Assembly: GCA_003013855.2 (NCBI GenBank) | Contig: ML058337.1 | Span: 6,138,001 to 6,202,000, forward strand | Direction: 5' to 3' | DNA from: Liriodendron chinense | Lineage: Eukaryota; Streptophyta; Magnoliopsida; Magnoliales; Magnoliaceae | Length of the DNA stretch: 64,000 nt | Part shown: in pieces, positions 33,033 through 44,511 of the stretch | Numbering within the stretch: the stretch's first letter is position 1 | How the letters are laid out: the number at the start of each line of letters is the position of its first letter | Notes under the pieces: generated by a model | Seen by the model: the letters and a program-made list of their open reading frames with translations, nothing else | Told to the model about the DNA's origin: nothing | Database searches by the model: none | Position numbers and translations under genes: made by a program

Positions 33033-33041
33033 ATTTATATA
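33033..33041 (-). promoter_or_regulatory. TATA box of the germin-like gene
   Basis: TATATAAAT on the minus strand, about 90 bp upstream of the ATG, followed by GCATGCC. Transcription would start near 33005, which leaves a short 5' leader. Confidence 0.7.
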
Positions 33042-33084
33042 GAGGGAATTCATAGAAATGGTCATCTTTGTAGCCCACATGCAA

Positions 33085-33690
33085 TGTACATTACTTGAAA
33101 TGGTCATGTTGTTGTGCCAAAAAGTCGGTCTATGGATTAAGCCACTGTCATTCTATAAAACCAGCAACTTACACTAATTTCTCATACCTAGTTGTTGTCT
33201 GCTTGGGTGACGCAGTCCCTTCATATATTTTAAATTATCTTTGAGCTATCCTAAGACTAATTCCCTGACTGTACGTATGATGGAATCGGCCACCTGAAAC
33301 CCACATCTGTCAACATGGAATTACTTGCCAATTTTTGGGTCATTCATCAAGTGGGTCCCACGCTGAACACAGGGTGTCACATTCATCAGGTGCACCACAT
33401 TTCTACAAGGAATACAAACCATCATTCATTTTCTTATGTCCAGTTTTCTCAAGCACATGTGGTCCAATCGATGTGTGGACTGGCCAGATATATGAATTGG
33501 GGCATATCCACGGAGGGCCACGCAACATCTCACACATGGAAAAACCTGGAAGTATATTATATGCTTGACCTCTAATGCATAGAATTTGATTGTGTCCTTA
33601 GGTTGTCCATGTCAAACGTAAGGTTCAATCATCTAAACGATTGATTTGGTGAGCCCTACTTAGAATTCTCATCCAGAAAAAAATTTCCTC
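33085..33690. other. Upstream intergenic DNA of the germin-like gene
   Basis: About 600 bp of host-type sequence with no supported gene. Frames present here show no domain. Confidence 0.5.
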
Positions 33691-33905
33691 GATTAGAAGG
33701 TTCCGGCAATCGAATCTTTTAAATCCTGCGGGCTCAAATGACTGGCTGTTGTAATTTTTTCTTCACTGACAAGTTTTTTTGAAAGCAACTGGAATTCTTG
33801 GAACCATTCATAGTGGGCTTGGGCACAGCGATCTAAATTGCACATTGCTATCCCCCCACCGCATATAGTGGTAGCCCAACCAGGTTGAGAATTTCCTAAA
33901 GGTGA
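33691..33905 (-). other. Possible host exon, unidentified
   Basis: On the minus strand a TTTAG acceptor-like site (about 33902) is followed by an open frame to a TAA at 33691. It reads GNSQPGWATTICGGGIAMCN, then DRCAQAHYEWFQEFQLLSKK. Its composition is balanced and protein-like, unlike surrounding frames. I do not recognise the family. It could be a gene fragment next to the gypsy insertion at 33934, or chance. Confidence 0.25.
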
Positions 33906-33933
33906 GATTGGACGACCCAGTGGACAATTCGAT

Positions 33934-34607
33934 TGATGTATAGGGCATGGCGGACCTCTACATGATGAGAATGGACTAAAGGACCAGCGGAAGACCACCA
34001 CAAAAGGATTGAAGACAATGAAAACTGATAGAGTAGATGGCTCTGCCGACCGGTCGTCCGACCAGTCAAACCCAGCAAAGATCGGCCGCTAGACAGGTTT
34101 GGCCCAACTGGGAAAACGGTCCAAATTCTCTAGACTGATTTTGCCCAAACTCGACTAGTCGTCCAACCAGTCGCACATCTAACCAAATATCTCAGACTGG
34201 TCGTGGATAGGTCGCACATTGTCCAGAGAGTTTCTGAATCTCTCTGGACTAACTTAGACCGGTCGCCGACTGGTCGACCAGTGTCCAGAGCTTTCCCGCG
34301 AATTTCTATTTTCGGATTTTCTTCTCGTTTGAGGAGTTAATATTCTTTCCTTTTGCAATTAGGACTCCTAGGCTGCGAAGCTTATGGTTTAGTTGGTATA
34401 AATAAGGTACTATTTTCGATTTTAAACATTGTTATTACATAATTTTAATACAATTTTTAGAGTTTTCTCTGTTTTGGCTCGTGTTCTTCGAGTTACCCCT
34501 TGAACGATCAAGGAAGATCAGGTTGTTTGCTCGATAGGCCTGTGGATTCGGATCGGTTATCTTACGAGAGAGACGGTGATTGATCTCGTCCCACCTACAG
34601 CTCGCCA
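33934..34607 (+). repeat. 5' LTR of element C
   Basis: This 674-bp LTR starts TGATGTATAGGGCATGG and ends CTCGCCA. GACCGGTC-GTCC-GACCAGTC stands at about 34050, with further degenerate copies to 34285. TATAAATA is at 34397-34404. The ends are set by comparison with the 3' LTR. Confidence 0.85.
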
Positions 34608-34610
34608 AGT

Positions 34611-34622
34611 TGGTATCAAAGC
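34611..34622 (+). other. Primer-binding site of element C
   Basis: TGGTATCAAAGC is one base off the usual initiator-Met site TGGTATCAGAGC and lies three bases after the LTR. Confidence 0.8.
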
Positions 34623-34640
34623 GAGGCTTTCCCTCGGGTG

Positions 34641-35777
34641 ATGGCTTCTAGGAACAATCGAGGCAACAACTCCACTGACGGTAATCAGGGAGTTGCGTTT
34701 CTAGCAGAGAAGATGGAGCTTCTCCAAAGATCGTGGAGACTTCAATGCAAGGACTGTAGAAGTCCATTGATCAACTCGTGATTGCATTAACATGGCAACA
34801 AGTTCCAAGCGGTTGCTCAACCACTCGCTATGGCTGTTGGCTGTAATCTAGCGAATCAGTCCAGCCCTTCCAGCTACTACTCGACATCATGATTATACAT
34901 CTTCGGGTGGCAGCGATGATGAAGTTGAAGAGATCCTTGCACGACCTCAGGTACATGGTTATGACCATGAGGATTGTAATGATTATCGATATAGAGGTAA
35001 GGGAGAACTCTCTTCTTTTAATGGTATGTTGAGAATTGAGGAATTCCTCGATTGGTTATCAGAAGTAGAAAGATTTTTTGATCACATGGAAGTCTTGGAA
35101 GATCGGAAAGTTAAACTTATTGTATACAAGTTGAAATCAGGTACTTTAGGATGGTGGGAGCAATTATAACTCTCCCGCACCCGACAAAACAAATTACCCA
35201 TCTGATCATGGCCTCGAATGCGAAAACTTATTCAGGAGCGATTCCTTCCTAGTGATTATGAGCAGATCATATTCTAGAAATATCAGGATTGTCGTCAAGG
35301 CAACCGGACTGTTGAAGAGTATGCCACTGAATTTCATCGGCTAGCCTCTCGTAACAACTTGATTGAAACAGAGGCCTAGAAGACTGCTAGGTTTGTTGGT
35401 GGCTTACGGCTCAATATACGGGATCAAGTACATATGCAACATATATGAATAGTAGGGGATGAGCTACAAGCTGCCAATCATGCTGAAACTTGACCTACAA
35501 GAGTTCCTTCGTGATCATATCGTCCATCCCGAGCGACTCCTATCATAGTGGAATAAGAGGTTCCTCAAGCCAAAGGAAAAGAACTTGTTGGGGGACCAGT
35601 CCAACTGCCTCCTACGACAGCGACTCGAGGATCAAGAGTAAGAACTCAAAGACCACAATGCAATGTGGCACCCACGATTGGGTCGAGTCAAGCCTCAAAT
35701 CCTTATGTACGACCCCGACCCAGTCATTGTTGGAGATGTGGCCAATCGGGTCACTTATCCAATACATGCCCGAATAG
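34641..35777 (+). pseudogene. Gypsy gag of element C, many stops
   Basis: ATG at 34641 opens ASRNNRGNNSTDGNQGVAFL. Later pieces read GELSSFNGMLRIEEFLDWLS, EVERFFDHMEV, LIVYKLKSGTLGWWEQL and YATEFHRLASRNNLIETEA, the retrotransposon gag domain. The zinc knuckle CWRCGQSGHLSNTC is at about 35732-35773. Several stops and a shift lie between them. Confidence 0.82.
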
Positions 35778-36213
35778 ACTGGTGGATAATTTGGCCATGA
35801 ATGAAGGGGAGTTCGCTGAGGAAGAGCCCGAAGAGGGCAATGATCACAAAGCTGATGAAGAATACGAAGAAGAAGCTGATGTGATCGAGCAAGACCATAG
35901 GGAGTCCTTGGTGGTGAGGTGTCTTTGTTACACTCTAAGGGTGGAAACCCATCCCCAACGCCATAACATCTTTCGCACCCGATGCACTGTGGATGGAAAA
36001 ATTTGCGATGTTATCATCGATGGTGGGAGCAGCGAGAACATAGTATCCAAGATGGTGGTGGACAAGCTCAAGTTACTGACGATAAAACATCCATCTCCGT
36101 ACTCTATTGGCTGGATAAAGAAAGTTAGCGACACTAAGGTAACTAAACAATGTTTGATCTCATTTTCCATCGGTAGGGGCTACAAAGATGAGGTATTATG
36201 TGTTAGTTATTGA
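35665..36213 (+). pseudogene. Zinc knuckle and aspartic protease of element C
   Basis: The open frame of 182 codons begins with the gag knuckle. After an acidic spacer (EEEPEEGNDHKADEEYEEEA) it contains the protease with HNIFRTRCTVDGKICDVIID and active site DGGSSENIVS (D-G-G where D-S-G or D-T-G is usual). YSIGWIKKVSDTKVTKQCLI follows. It ends before RT; 36214-36580 holds shifted linker text. Confidence 0.8.
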
Positions 36214-36580
36214 CATGGAGGCATGTCACATTCTCCTTGGTCGTCTATGAAAATCAGACCGAGATGTACTCATCAGTGGGCGTGACAACATTTATATTTT
36301 TATAAAAGATGGGAGGAAATGTATCCTCGCTCTCATGCCACCTGAGAGTGACCCCAAGACTTCCGTAGTGGAGGGGAGCTCTCTCCTTGCCATGAGAGAG
36401 TTTAAGATAGAGGCCAGGGAGACTGGAGAAATTTATGCAATGGTGGTAAAAGGGGAAGGTTCTCAAGAACATGTTATACCTCCTGAACCTTCGTCCTTTG
36501 CTCAATGAGTTCAGCGATACATGGTCCGAAAACTTCCCCAAGGACTAACCCTGATGCAAGACATATAACACCACATTGAT

Positions 36581-37297
36581 TTGATCCCAGGGTCAACTCT
36601 ACCTAACCGGCTGCACTATCGAATGAGTCCCAAGGAGAGTGGGATTCTCCAAGGCCAGGTGGATGATTTATTGAAGAAAGGAATGTTGAGGGAGAACATA
36701 AATTCTTGCGCCATTCCAACACTTCTAACTCCTAAGAAAGATGGAAGTTGGCGAATGTGTGTAGACAGTCGAGCCATCAATAAAATTACTGTGAAATATA
36801 AATTTCTCATTCCTCGACTGGATGATATGTTGGATATGTTAGAAGGTTCCAAAGTATTTTCTAAACTAGATTTGAGAAGTGGGTATCATCAAATTCGGAT
36901 TCACCCTGGTGATGAATGGAAAATAGCCTTTAAGACCAAGGAGGGTCTCTACGAATGGCTTGTCATGCCATTTGGGCTATTGAATGCACCAAGTACCTTC
37001 ATGCGGTTTATGAATCAAGTGTTGAAACCATTTATTGGCAACTTTATGGTGGTTTACTTCGATGATATTCTAATTTATAGTCAAGATAAAGCATCTCATA
37101 TGGCACATCTTAGGGAAGTACTCCAAGTGCTCCAAGACAATAAGCTGCATTTGAATATGAAGAAGTGTGATTTTCTGACGGATCATTTGTTATTCTTGGG
37201 TTTCGTCGTTTCATCCATAGGCATCCGAGTAGACGACAATAAGGTAAAAGCCATACGCGAGTGGCCCACCCCGACCAACATACATGAAGTACAGTAG
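36581..37297 (+). pseudogene. Reverse transcriptase of element C
   Basis: This open frame of 238 codons covers most of the [82 protein letters not shown] and the catalytic [33 protein letters not shown] follows. It is the longest intact gypsy pol piece on the plus strand. A shift at 37290 leads into the thumb and RNase H in the next frame. Confidence 0.88.
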
Positions 37298-37931
37298 CCT
37301 TCATGGGTTGGCCACCTTCTATCGCCACTTTGTCAAGAACTTCAGCACAATAGTCGCACCACTCACTGATTGCATGAAGAAAGGACCCTTCCAATGGACT
37401 GAGGAAGCCGACTGTAGTTTCGCTGAAATTAAGTACAAGTTACCTCTACTCCGATCCTCGTGTTACCTAACTTCGACAAGGTTTTTGAGGTGGATTGCGA
37501 TGCATCCTATGTGGGGATTGGAGTGGTGCTATCTAAGGAAGGCAAGCTAGTAGCCTTCTATAGTGAAAATCTCAGTGATGCTAGGAAGAAGTGGTCCACA
37601 TATGAGATAAAATTGTACGTTGTGGTACAAGCTCTCCGGCATTGGCGACTACTACCTCATTTAGAGGGAGTTTATTCTAAACACCGATCATCAAGCTTTA
37701 AAGTTTATCAGTAGTCAGACTAACATCAGTTGTGTGCATGCTAGGTGGGTTGCATTTTTGCAGGAATTTACTTTTGTGTTAAAACACAAGTCTGGGCAAC
37801 AAAATAAAGTAACTGGTGCACTAAGTCGCCGAGCCTCCCTCCTTGTTACATTATCTAGTGAGGTGACTGGGTTTGAATGCCTCAAGGAATTATATACCGA
37901 AGATGAAGACTTCAATGACACATGGGATTAA
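37284..37931 (+). pseudogene. RT thumb and RNase H of element C, broken
   Basis: [20 protein letters not shown] and [20 protein letters not shown] lead into [20 protein letters not shown] (first RNase H aspartate) and ARKKWSTYEIKLYVVVQALR. After a break near 37700, [20 protein letters not shown] and [14 protein letters not shown] end the domain. Confidence 0.83.
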
Positions 37932-37983
37932 TGCAAGAACAAACATCCCAGTGATTTTCATGTTCTAGGCGGATTCCTATTTT

Positions 37984-39123
37984 ATGGGAACCGATTATGC
38001 ATCCCACAATGTTCCCTTCACGACAAAATCATACTTGAGCTCCATGGTGGTTAGCTTTGGGAGCCATTTGGGTCGTGACAAGACAAAACTCCTGGTGGAG
38101 GAGCGTTATTATTGGCTTCACCTAGGCCGAGATGTGGGAAAGATGGTTGCACGGTATCACATTTGTCAAACTGCCAAAGGGCATTCTCAGAATATAGGCC
38201 TTTACACTCCATTGCCTGTGCCAGAGGGACCGTGTGAGGATATATCCATGAATTTCATCTTGGGTCTCCCACGAACACAACGAGGCGCTGATTCTGTGTT
38301 TGTAGTGGTAGACAGATTTTTAAAGATGGCCCATTTTATCCCGTGCAAGAAGACGTTAGACGCTTTGAATGTAGCTAATTTGTTCTTTAAAGAGATTATG
38401 AGATTACACGAGGTTCCTAAGATGATAACTTCTGATCGAGATACAAAGTTCGTTAGTCACTTTTGGCAGACTTTGTGGAGCAAGTTCGATACTCAGCTTC
38501 AGTTTAGCAGTGCTTATCATCCTCAGACAGATGGACAAACTGAAGTTGTCAATATGACGTTGGGTAACCTCATTCAGAGTATTTCGGGAGGCAAACCAAA
38601 GCAATGGGACTTAGCCCTACCTCAGGCTAAATTCGCCTTCAACAATATGACAAATCGGTCCACAAGAAAGTCCCCATTTCAGGTTGTCTATGAAAGGACC
38701 CCACGCCATACACTCGATTTAGTCTCCTTACCCAAAGTTCCTGGAAAGAGTATTGTTGCAGAACATTTGGTCGAGAAAATCGCAAAGATTCATACAGAGG
38801 TCTAGCATAAATTGGCTGAATCAAATCATAAATATAAGTTCGACGCAGACAAGCGCCGCCGAAGTAAGGTTTTTGAAGTTGGTGATCAAGTGATGATTTA
38901 TCTACTGCAAGAAGCATTTTCTTTTTGGAACCTACAGCAAGCTCAAATACAAGAAGATTAGTCCAGTACCGATCCTTCGAAAGATTAATGATCACGCCTA
39001 TGTTGTTGATCTTCTCGAAGAACTTGAGATCTTTCATACGTTCAATGTCGCTGAGCTCTACGAATATCATGAGCCTAAGGAAGTTATGAACTCGAGGTTG
39101 AGTTCTTTTCAGGGAGGGGAAAC
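37984..39123 (+). pseudogene. Integrase of element C and C-terminal tail
   Basis: The open frame 37984-38805 has the zinc region ([30 protein letters not shown], with the cysteine pair partly degraded), the first aspartate region ([20 protein letters not shown]), a second catalytic site [13 protein letters not shown] and the glutamate in [20 protein letters not shown]. In the first region the usual WxDISMDF aspartate is replaced by asparagine (MNFILG). A stop at 38803 and later shifts lead to KISPVPILRKINDHAYVVDL, FNVAELYEYHEP. From about 39050 the frame runs on past the polypurine tract GGGAGGGGAAAC (39112-39123) into the LTR. Confidence 0.8.
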
Positions 39124-39810
39124 TAATGTAAAGGGCATGGCAGACCTTTACATGATGAGAATGGACCAAAGAAAGGACCAGTGGAAGACCACCACGAAAG
39201 GATTGAAGAAAGTGAAAATCGATAGAGCAGATGGCTCTATCGACCGGTCGTCCGACCAGTTGAACCCAGCAAAGACCGGTCGCCAGACAGGTCTGGCCCA
39301 ACTGGGAAAACGGTCCAAACTCTCTAGAGCGATTTTGCCCAAACTCGACCGGTCATCCAACCAGTCGCACATTTGACCAAATATCTCAGACGGGTCGTGG
39401 ATAGGTCTCACATTGTCCAGAGATTTTCTGAATCTTTCTGGACCAACTCAGACCAGTTGCCGACCAGTCAACCAACGTCCAGAGTTTTCCTACGAATTTC
39501 TATTTTCGGATTTTCTTCTCGTTTTAGGAGTTGATATTCTTTCCTTTTGCAATTAGGACTCCTAGGTTGCAAAACTTAGGGTTTAGTTAGTATAAATAAG
39601 GTGTTATTTTCAATTTTAAGCATTATTATTGCATAATTTTAATACAATTTTCAAAGTTTTCTCTGTTTTGGCTTGTGTTCTTCGAGTTGCCCCTTGAGTA
39701 ATTATTAATTAAGGAAGATCAAGTTGTTTGCTCGATAGATCCGTGGATTCGGATCAGTTATCTTACGAGAGAGAACGGTGATCGATATTGTCCTGCCTAC
39801 GGCTGCGCCA
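39124..39810 (+). repeat. 3' LTR of element C
   Basis: This 687-bp LTR starts TAATGTAAAGGGCATGG and ends GCTGCGCCA. It is clearly homologous along its whole length to 33934-34607 but with many substitutions and small gaps, so the insertion is not recent. TATAAATA is at 39591-39598. Confidence 0.85.
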
Positions 39811-39815
39811 CCGAT

Positions 39816-42310
39816 TGTTAAGAAATGTTTATTTTACTTCCATTTGTAGGTAACCAGGAAGATAAATAGATTTTTTTTTAATTGCTTAATAATAGGGAAA
39901 TTTTCATGCATAAGTTGCAGATCATAAATAATTAATGATGACTTATTCCATAGGGATTTTTACCAAAAAAATTCCTTGAGTATCTAATTTTCCAAAATCA
40001 AACTGCCTTGACAATTGAACGTGCCCTTAGAAACTACATATAGATTGCACACTTGGCATACATATGACCAAATTTAGTGTACCCAAATAATAGATCACAG
40101 TTTAGTGACATGATCGACCGAAACATATATTTATTTGATCATCTGATTATGGGATTGGTCAACATTCATTTCACCGTTAAAAATAAAAAATATCCAATTA
40201 CCCCTCTTCAACAATTGTCCATAAATTTGAGGTTAGGACGGTCCGATCAATCTAATTTTAGGACCAGTGAAATTGTGTTTCACGATTTAGTGTATTTAAT
40301 TTGAGTTAATGTGTCACAGGTGTTCAATTTCTGAATGCCTTAGGAATCAAGCACGATGCTTTGAAAGTTTATTTACTAACTCCCCTTGCATCATATTACT
40401 AAGGTTGGAGTGGTTCTCTTTCTAGACACACACTAGTATATCACCGTCGAGAAATAGCAATCGAGTCTTGCCAAGGGCAGTAGGCCTTGGTCAAATGTAG
40501 ATCAGTTCAATCAACTCATAAGGTGGGTAGAATGTAGAAATCAGATGCATCTGACCATTTCTTTCATGATCAATGGCCTGAGAGACCACTGGATATCTAG
40601 GAACGTGGGATTTTTCTTTTCAGAAAGGTGGGAGAAGCCACCTGTAACTATGGCCTGCAGTTGGGGATCGCCCGCTAGCCCAGCTGGTAGACACCTCTGG
40701 CATTTCAACAGCTGGTCTTCGGTTCGAAACCCACTAACCCTACTAGTGGGCGGGAGCATCGTGTGACTCATTGGGTGGTTGCGTCACCCATTTAACAGGG
40801 TGTGCGTACGTTGCAGGACTAACCCCCCAAAAAAAAAGTTGCTGGTTAGAACAATTAAAAAATATAGTCTGGGTGCGTGGCTCCAGTTTAAGAGATAATC
40901 CGTTTTCCCATGGGGTGGGTCCAATTAACTACTTGGCAAACTAACTCATTTGACACCGTTCTTCTTCATCTTTATCCTTTCTTTTTCTTGTTCTTCTTTT
41001 TTCTAAATTATAGGATTGAACAAAAATTGTAGTCCATGTAAACTGCTTTTTCCTTAGTTGGCGAGTTCATACCACTTTTGGTTGAAATCTATCCAATGAT
41101 ATTTCCTCCATCCGTGATCGGTGCTCCTACTCAACCATGAGGGATTCATCTAGTCCCCAACCCTAAATGAGGTCTTGCCACGGCTGAATTTTTCTACTAA
41201 CCCATCTCTATTTATATTTCCAATGGGATAAATTCGGGATTTGGTGGACCAAACATTTTTTCTTCACAGGAGAATTTGGTGGGCCAATCTATTGGTTAGA
41301 ATTGTATGAGCAGATTCCATGCCACTGTAGCCATGGCATTTTCCTCCCCTCCATGTCATTCTGAATTCGTGGCACCCGTGGATCAGATCAAAACCGATCA
41401 CCGTTTATGTTTGAAAATTCCATTAGTGATTGGGCCATGGTAAAAAAAGTAACAGTATTTAGATGGTTCTAGCCCTTTACTTGGCAGTATCAAACGAACA
41501 TTATAAGATGAAAACCAGCTCCGTCTCCTGTTAATTGAGAAAAGGGCAATTTATAAAATGGCCCAGATAGTCCATCAAAGAAATATTTCGTTATCAGTTA
41601 ATCTCTAACTTTGCCCACAGTATGTATGGTTTAGATGATCATAGATAAGTGTCATGTAAGTGGTAGAGAATATAGAGGTATGAAAATGCCGTGCCTACGA
41701 AGGCATGTAATCCATTCTCAGATTCATAATGATTTCTGGACCTTTTCCACCTATCCTTATCCACAAAAAGTCATTTTTGCCAATATTTTGTTCAATGTGC
41801 ATGCAAGTGCTAAAAGGTTTCATCTGGACACTGATGAAAGGGGAGATTTGCCACCATTGCAAACATGTATGAGATCTGAACCATTCATCATGAGAAGGTA
41901 ATCCTAATCTTCGCTTAGTCCGAAAATAAGGATCATTCAGTATGCAAGTGGCGCCATTCGTATGCTAAATGTAGATATTTCAACTGTTCATTACAATCAC
42001 ATCCGTCACGCCACGTAAGTAGGCTCTTCCGAATTTGGGCCCAAAGCAAGCACAACATTTCCCACTGATTGGATGAGGAACACATCTGTGGTGTGATAGG
42101 AGTGCCGTGTGTCCCATCTTCATCCCCCTTTTGACCTGTAAATTAGAAAACGTGATTGTCTGATTGGCATAGTTGGCAATCTGTTAGCACAAACATTCCA
42201 TAAATACGGTGCCTAACCATTGTCTTGAAAAACTTTGTCATGTCTATCTGAAAGAGATTCATGAATGGGTCAAAAGAAATGGGCTTTAAAATGTTCATAC
42301 TTACATCATT
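39816..42310. other. Intergenic DNA with a SINE
   Basis: AT-rich host-type DNA. Apart from the SINE at 40660-40837 I see no gene, LTR or tandem array. Short frames here have no domain. Confidence 0.5.
40660..40837 (+). mobile_element. tRNA-derived SINE
   Basis: An A box (TAGCCCAGCTGG, 40676-40687) and a B box (GGTTCGAAACC, 40721-40731) are 33 bp apart, as in a tRNA gene. The upstream CGCCCGC fits a tRNA-like start, but no cloverleaf can be folded beyond the T arm. A unique body and an A-run (40829-40837) follow. A duplication may be AGTTG on both sides (40659 and 40837), which is weak. Confidence 0.7.
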
Positions 42311-42450
42311 CTTTTTTATTCTTTTTTATTTTTTTAACACATGCACCCGCCCCCACGCACTAACTCCCTAGCTAGGTTATGGGTTTCGAACCCAAGACCT
42401 CTTCTTGAAACTCCAAAGAGTCTACCAACGAGGCAAGGATTCGAACGCCA
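42311..42450 (-). mobile_element. Second tRNA-derived SINE, minus strand
   Basis: On the minus strand an A-box-like TTGCCTCGTTGG (about 42425-42436) is followed by a B box GGTTCGAAACC (42392-42382), a short body and an A-rich tail (plus-strand T-runs 42311-42337). Its head differs from the SINE at 40660, so it may belong to another family. Confidence 0.6.
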
Positions 42451-42484
42451 TCTAATGGTTGAGATTCAAAGATATTATTAGGTT

Positions 42485-43357
42485 TGTTATGGGTAAATTC
42501 GAGCTGACCTCAGGACATGAGGAAAGCATGTAGGCCCACGGGCTTAAGGACAAGTCCCCAGGCTAAAACACTGGTGTCAGGCGCAAGATGGCCTACCATA
42601 ATAAGAACAGTGCTGAGGACCAGAACTAATCAGCATAGTGCTTAGCATCATCCCATACTACTCCCAATCACCAAAGCTAACAAGTATAGGCCTCGGCTCA
42701 TCCACAGGACTCGGCCTTATCTGTCAGCCTCAGCTCATCCATAGGTCTCGGTCTCATTCGTCAGCCTCAGCTCATCCCTTGACCTCGGCTCATTCGTAGG
42801 CCTCAACCTCATCCCTCGACCTCGGCCTCGGCCTCATCTGTCGGCTTCGATTCATCCGTCAACCTCAGCTCATACATCAGCCTTAAGTGCCAGATGTCCT
42901 TAGACCTGAGCACATCCCTCACCGCCATATAACGACTTATAGAGATAACAATCAATTCCCAAAGGATCCAGACGTGATAAGGTTTATCCCGAGTAATCCG
43001 CTAGATCCAAACAAAATAAGAATTATCCTAAGAAATCCAAGCACCACACCTGTATACAAGATCTACGTATCCACCTAAATCTCTCCAATGATCCTATAAA
43101 TAGAGGTATTCTCTACAACTTAAGGTACGCAATACGCAATCAGAAATAGCCCTAGAGTGATTCTACTCTCATCAGTCCCTATACTAACTTAAGCATCGAA
43201 CAGCCCTAAGCCGGTATGACCGGCGGCCCCCTCACAATCTTGCCTTGTGATTGCAGGTCACTTCATCAACGTTATTCATTCTTGCGTGAACACCAAACGA
43301 CGAAAATCTACCATTGATCCTTGATCATCATCTGCTGATGTGATTTTAGCATCAACA
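42485..43357 (+). mobile_element. Probable solo LTR
   Basis: The segment starts TGTTATGGGTAAATTC, ends TTTTAGCATCAACA and has TATAAATA (43095-43102) followed by AGAGG, as in an LTR promoter. The flanks AGGTT (42480) and AGATT (43358) could be a 5-bp duplication with one change. It has no coding region. A minisatellite lies upstream of the TATA box. No partner LTR is in the window, so the ends are inferred. Confidence 0.6.
42690..42880. repeat. CCTCGGCTCATCC minisatellite
   Basis: About nine imperfect copies of an 18-24-bp unit of the form GGCCTCGGCTCATCCGTCA lie upstream of the TATA box of the probable solo LTR. Confidence 0.75.
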
Positions 43358-44511
43358 AGATTTATAGAATATTGTGCGCATTATAGTATCTTTGATGCCA
43401 ACACATGAAGGGGCGAAAACTGCTTTTTTAATAAATACAAAATAGTGTAATTTGAACTACATCAAAGATATAAGTTAATAAAAATATTTATATTATAGAT
43501 CTTTTCTAAGTCCACACGTGTGCAATATATATTTATATTACAGACTGCACATGTGCCAGCATCGCACATTAGGTCCATGATACAATTAATCGATTAGAAT
43601 GGGACCACCATGTTAATGCCCTAGCGTAAGAACCAGATTGATCCACTGGTCAGATGCACCATAGTCTGCAAAACAAATGTACGTCTTGAAAAACTTGGCT
43701 AAAGTTTTCTAACCTATTCAAGTGTTTCCAATATTTGTCAGACATTGATGAGTGGACCGGATCGTATTTTCTGGAAAACATGTACAAAGTAGGACTCATA
43801 AGATGGATGGATTAGATCTCTCGCGAATGTGTCATGCCAGCACATGTGTGGCCTATATACACAAACTATATTAATTCCACGCACCTTTGTGCAGTAAGTG
43901 GATTGCATCTTACCTCACGCTGTCAATGGGCCGGGATGGCCTCGGCCCGCCTTGGGCCAGGCTTGGGATGAAGAATCAGGTTCATGAGTTACGGGCTTGG
44001 GCTTAAGACGGCCGGCCGGGCTTGGACTCAGCAATCTAAAAGGCCAGTTCTGCCCAACCCAATACTTTTAAAAAGTAAAATCCCTGACTCAGCAATCTAG
44101 AAGGCCAGTCCCGCCCAACCCAATACTTTTAAAAAGTAAAATCCCTTCATTTTCAATATTCCCTACATTAATTCAAAAATCCACTTTCCTCCCTCTCTGT
44201 CGAGACGCCTGCACTGGTAAGTACACCTAGACGGGCAGCGAATTTGTATGGGAATTTGCAGCGAATTTGTATGGGAATTTCAGTAAAAAAGGGTCTAGTT
44301 AGGCAGAACATCAGCTCTGGTTCCCATTTGGAGTGGAAACACGTAATGTGGGATTCTATTCTACCCGCCTATCTACTCAAATCAATATCCAATACAGTTT
44401 TGGTCCGACCTGAATATAAGGATATGAATTTCAGTGGAAAAGTATCAAACCCACCCCACCCTTCAAATGGACACCCAAATCTACCCAAAAAACATATAGT
44501 AAATTGCTATT
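43358..44511. other. Intergenic DNA with hAT-like edge and a duplication
   Basis: No gene seen. At about 43918-43990 GTCAATGGGCCGGG with GGCCTCGGCCCGCC resembles the ends of plant hAT-type miniature elements; no partner end was found. A unit of about 60 bp (CTCAGCAATCTA...AAAAGTAAAATCCC) is tandemly repeated at 44029 and 44088. Confidence 0.4.

Larger units (their letters stand above)
33934..39810 (+). mobile_element. Ty3/gypsy element C with both LTRs, chromovirus-like
   Basis: LTRs lie at 33934-34607 and 39124-39810, flanked by TCGAT (33929) and CCGAT (39811), a duplication with one mismatch. The primer site is TGGTATCAAAGC (34611). The order gag, protease, RT, RNase H, integrase is gypsy. 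The RT text ([30 protein letters not shown]) is of chromovirus type. The LTR start TGATG, the initiator-Met site and a pol frame that runs into the 3' LTR suggest a CRM-like member. No chromodomain was seen. Stops and shifts throughout make it nonfunctional. Confidence 0.85.

Noticed and set aside
38806..39376. Chromodomain sought after the integrase of element C
   Set aside because: The tail reads FNVAELYEYHEP and then goes into the LTR; no aromatic chromodomain pattern seen.
40676..40731. Possible tRNA gene
   Set aside because: A and B boxes fit, but no complete cloverleaf or acceptor stem, and an A-tail follows; a SINE explains it.
43918..44145. hAT-type miniature element
   Set aside because: Only one end-like motif found; no partner end or 8-bp duplication, so kept only as a remark in the intergenic entry.
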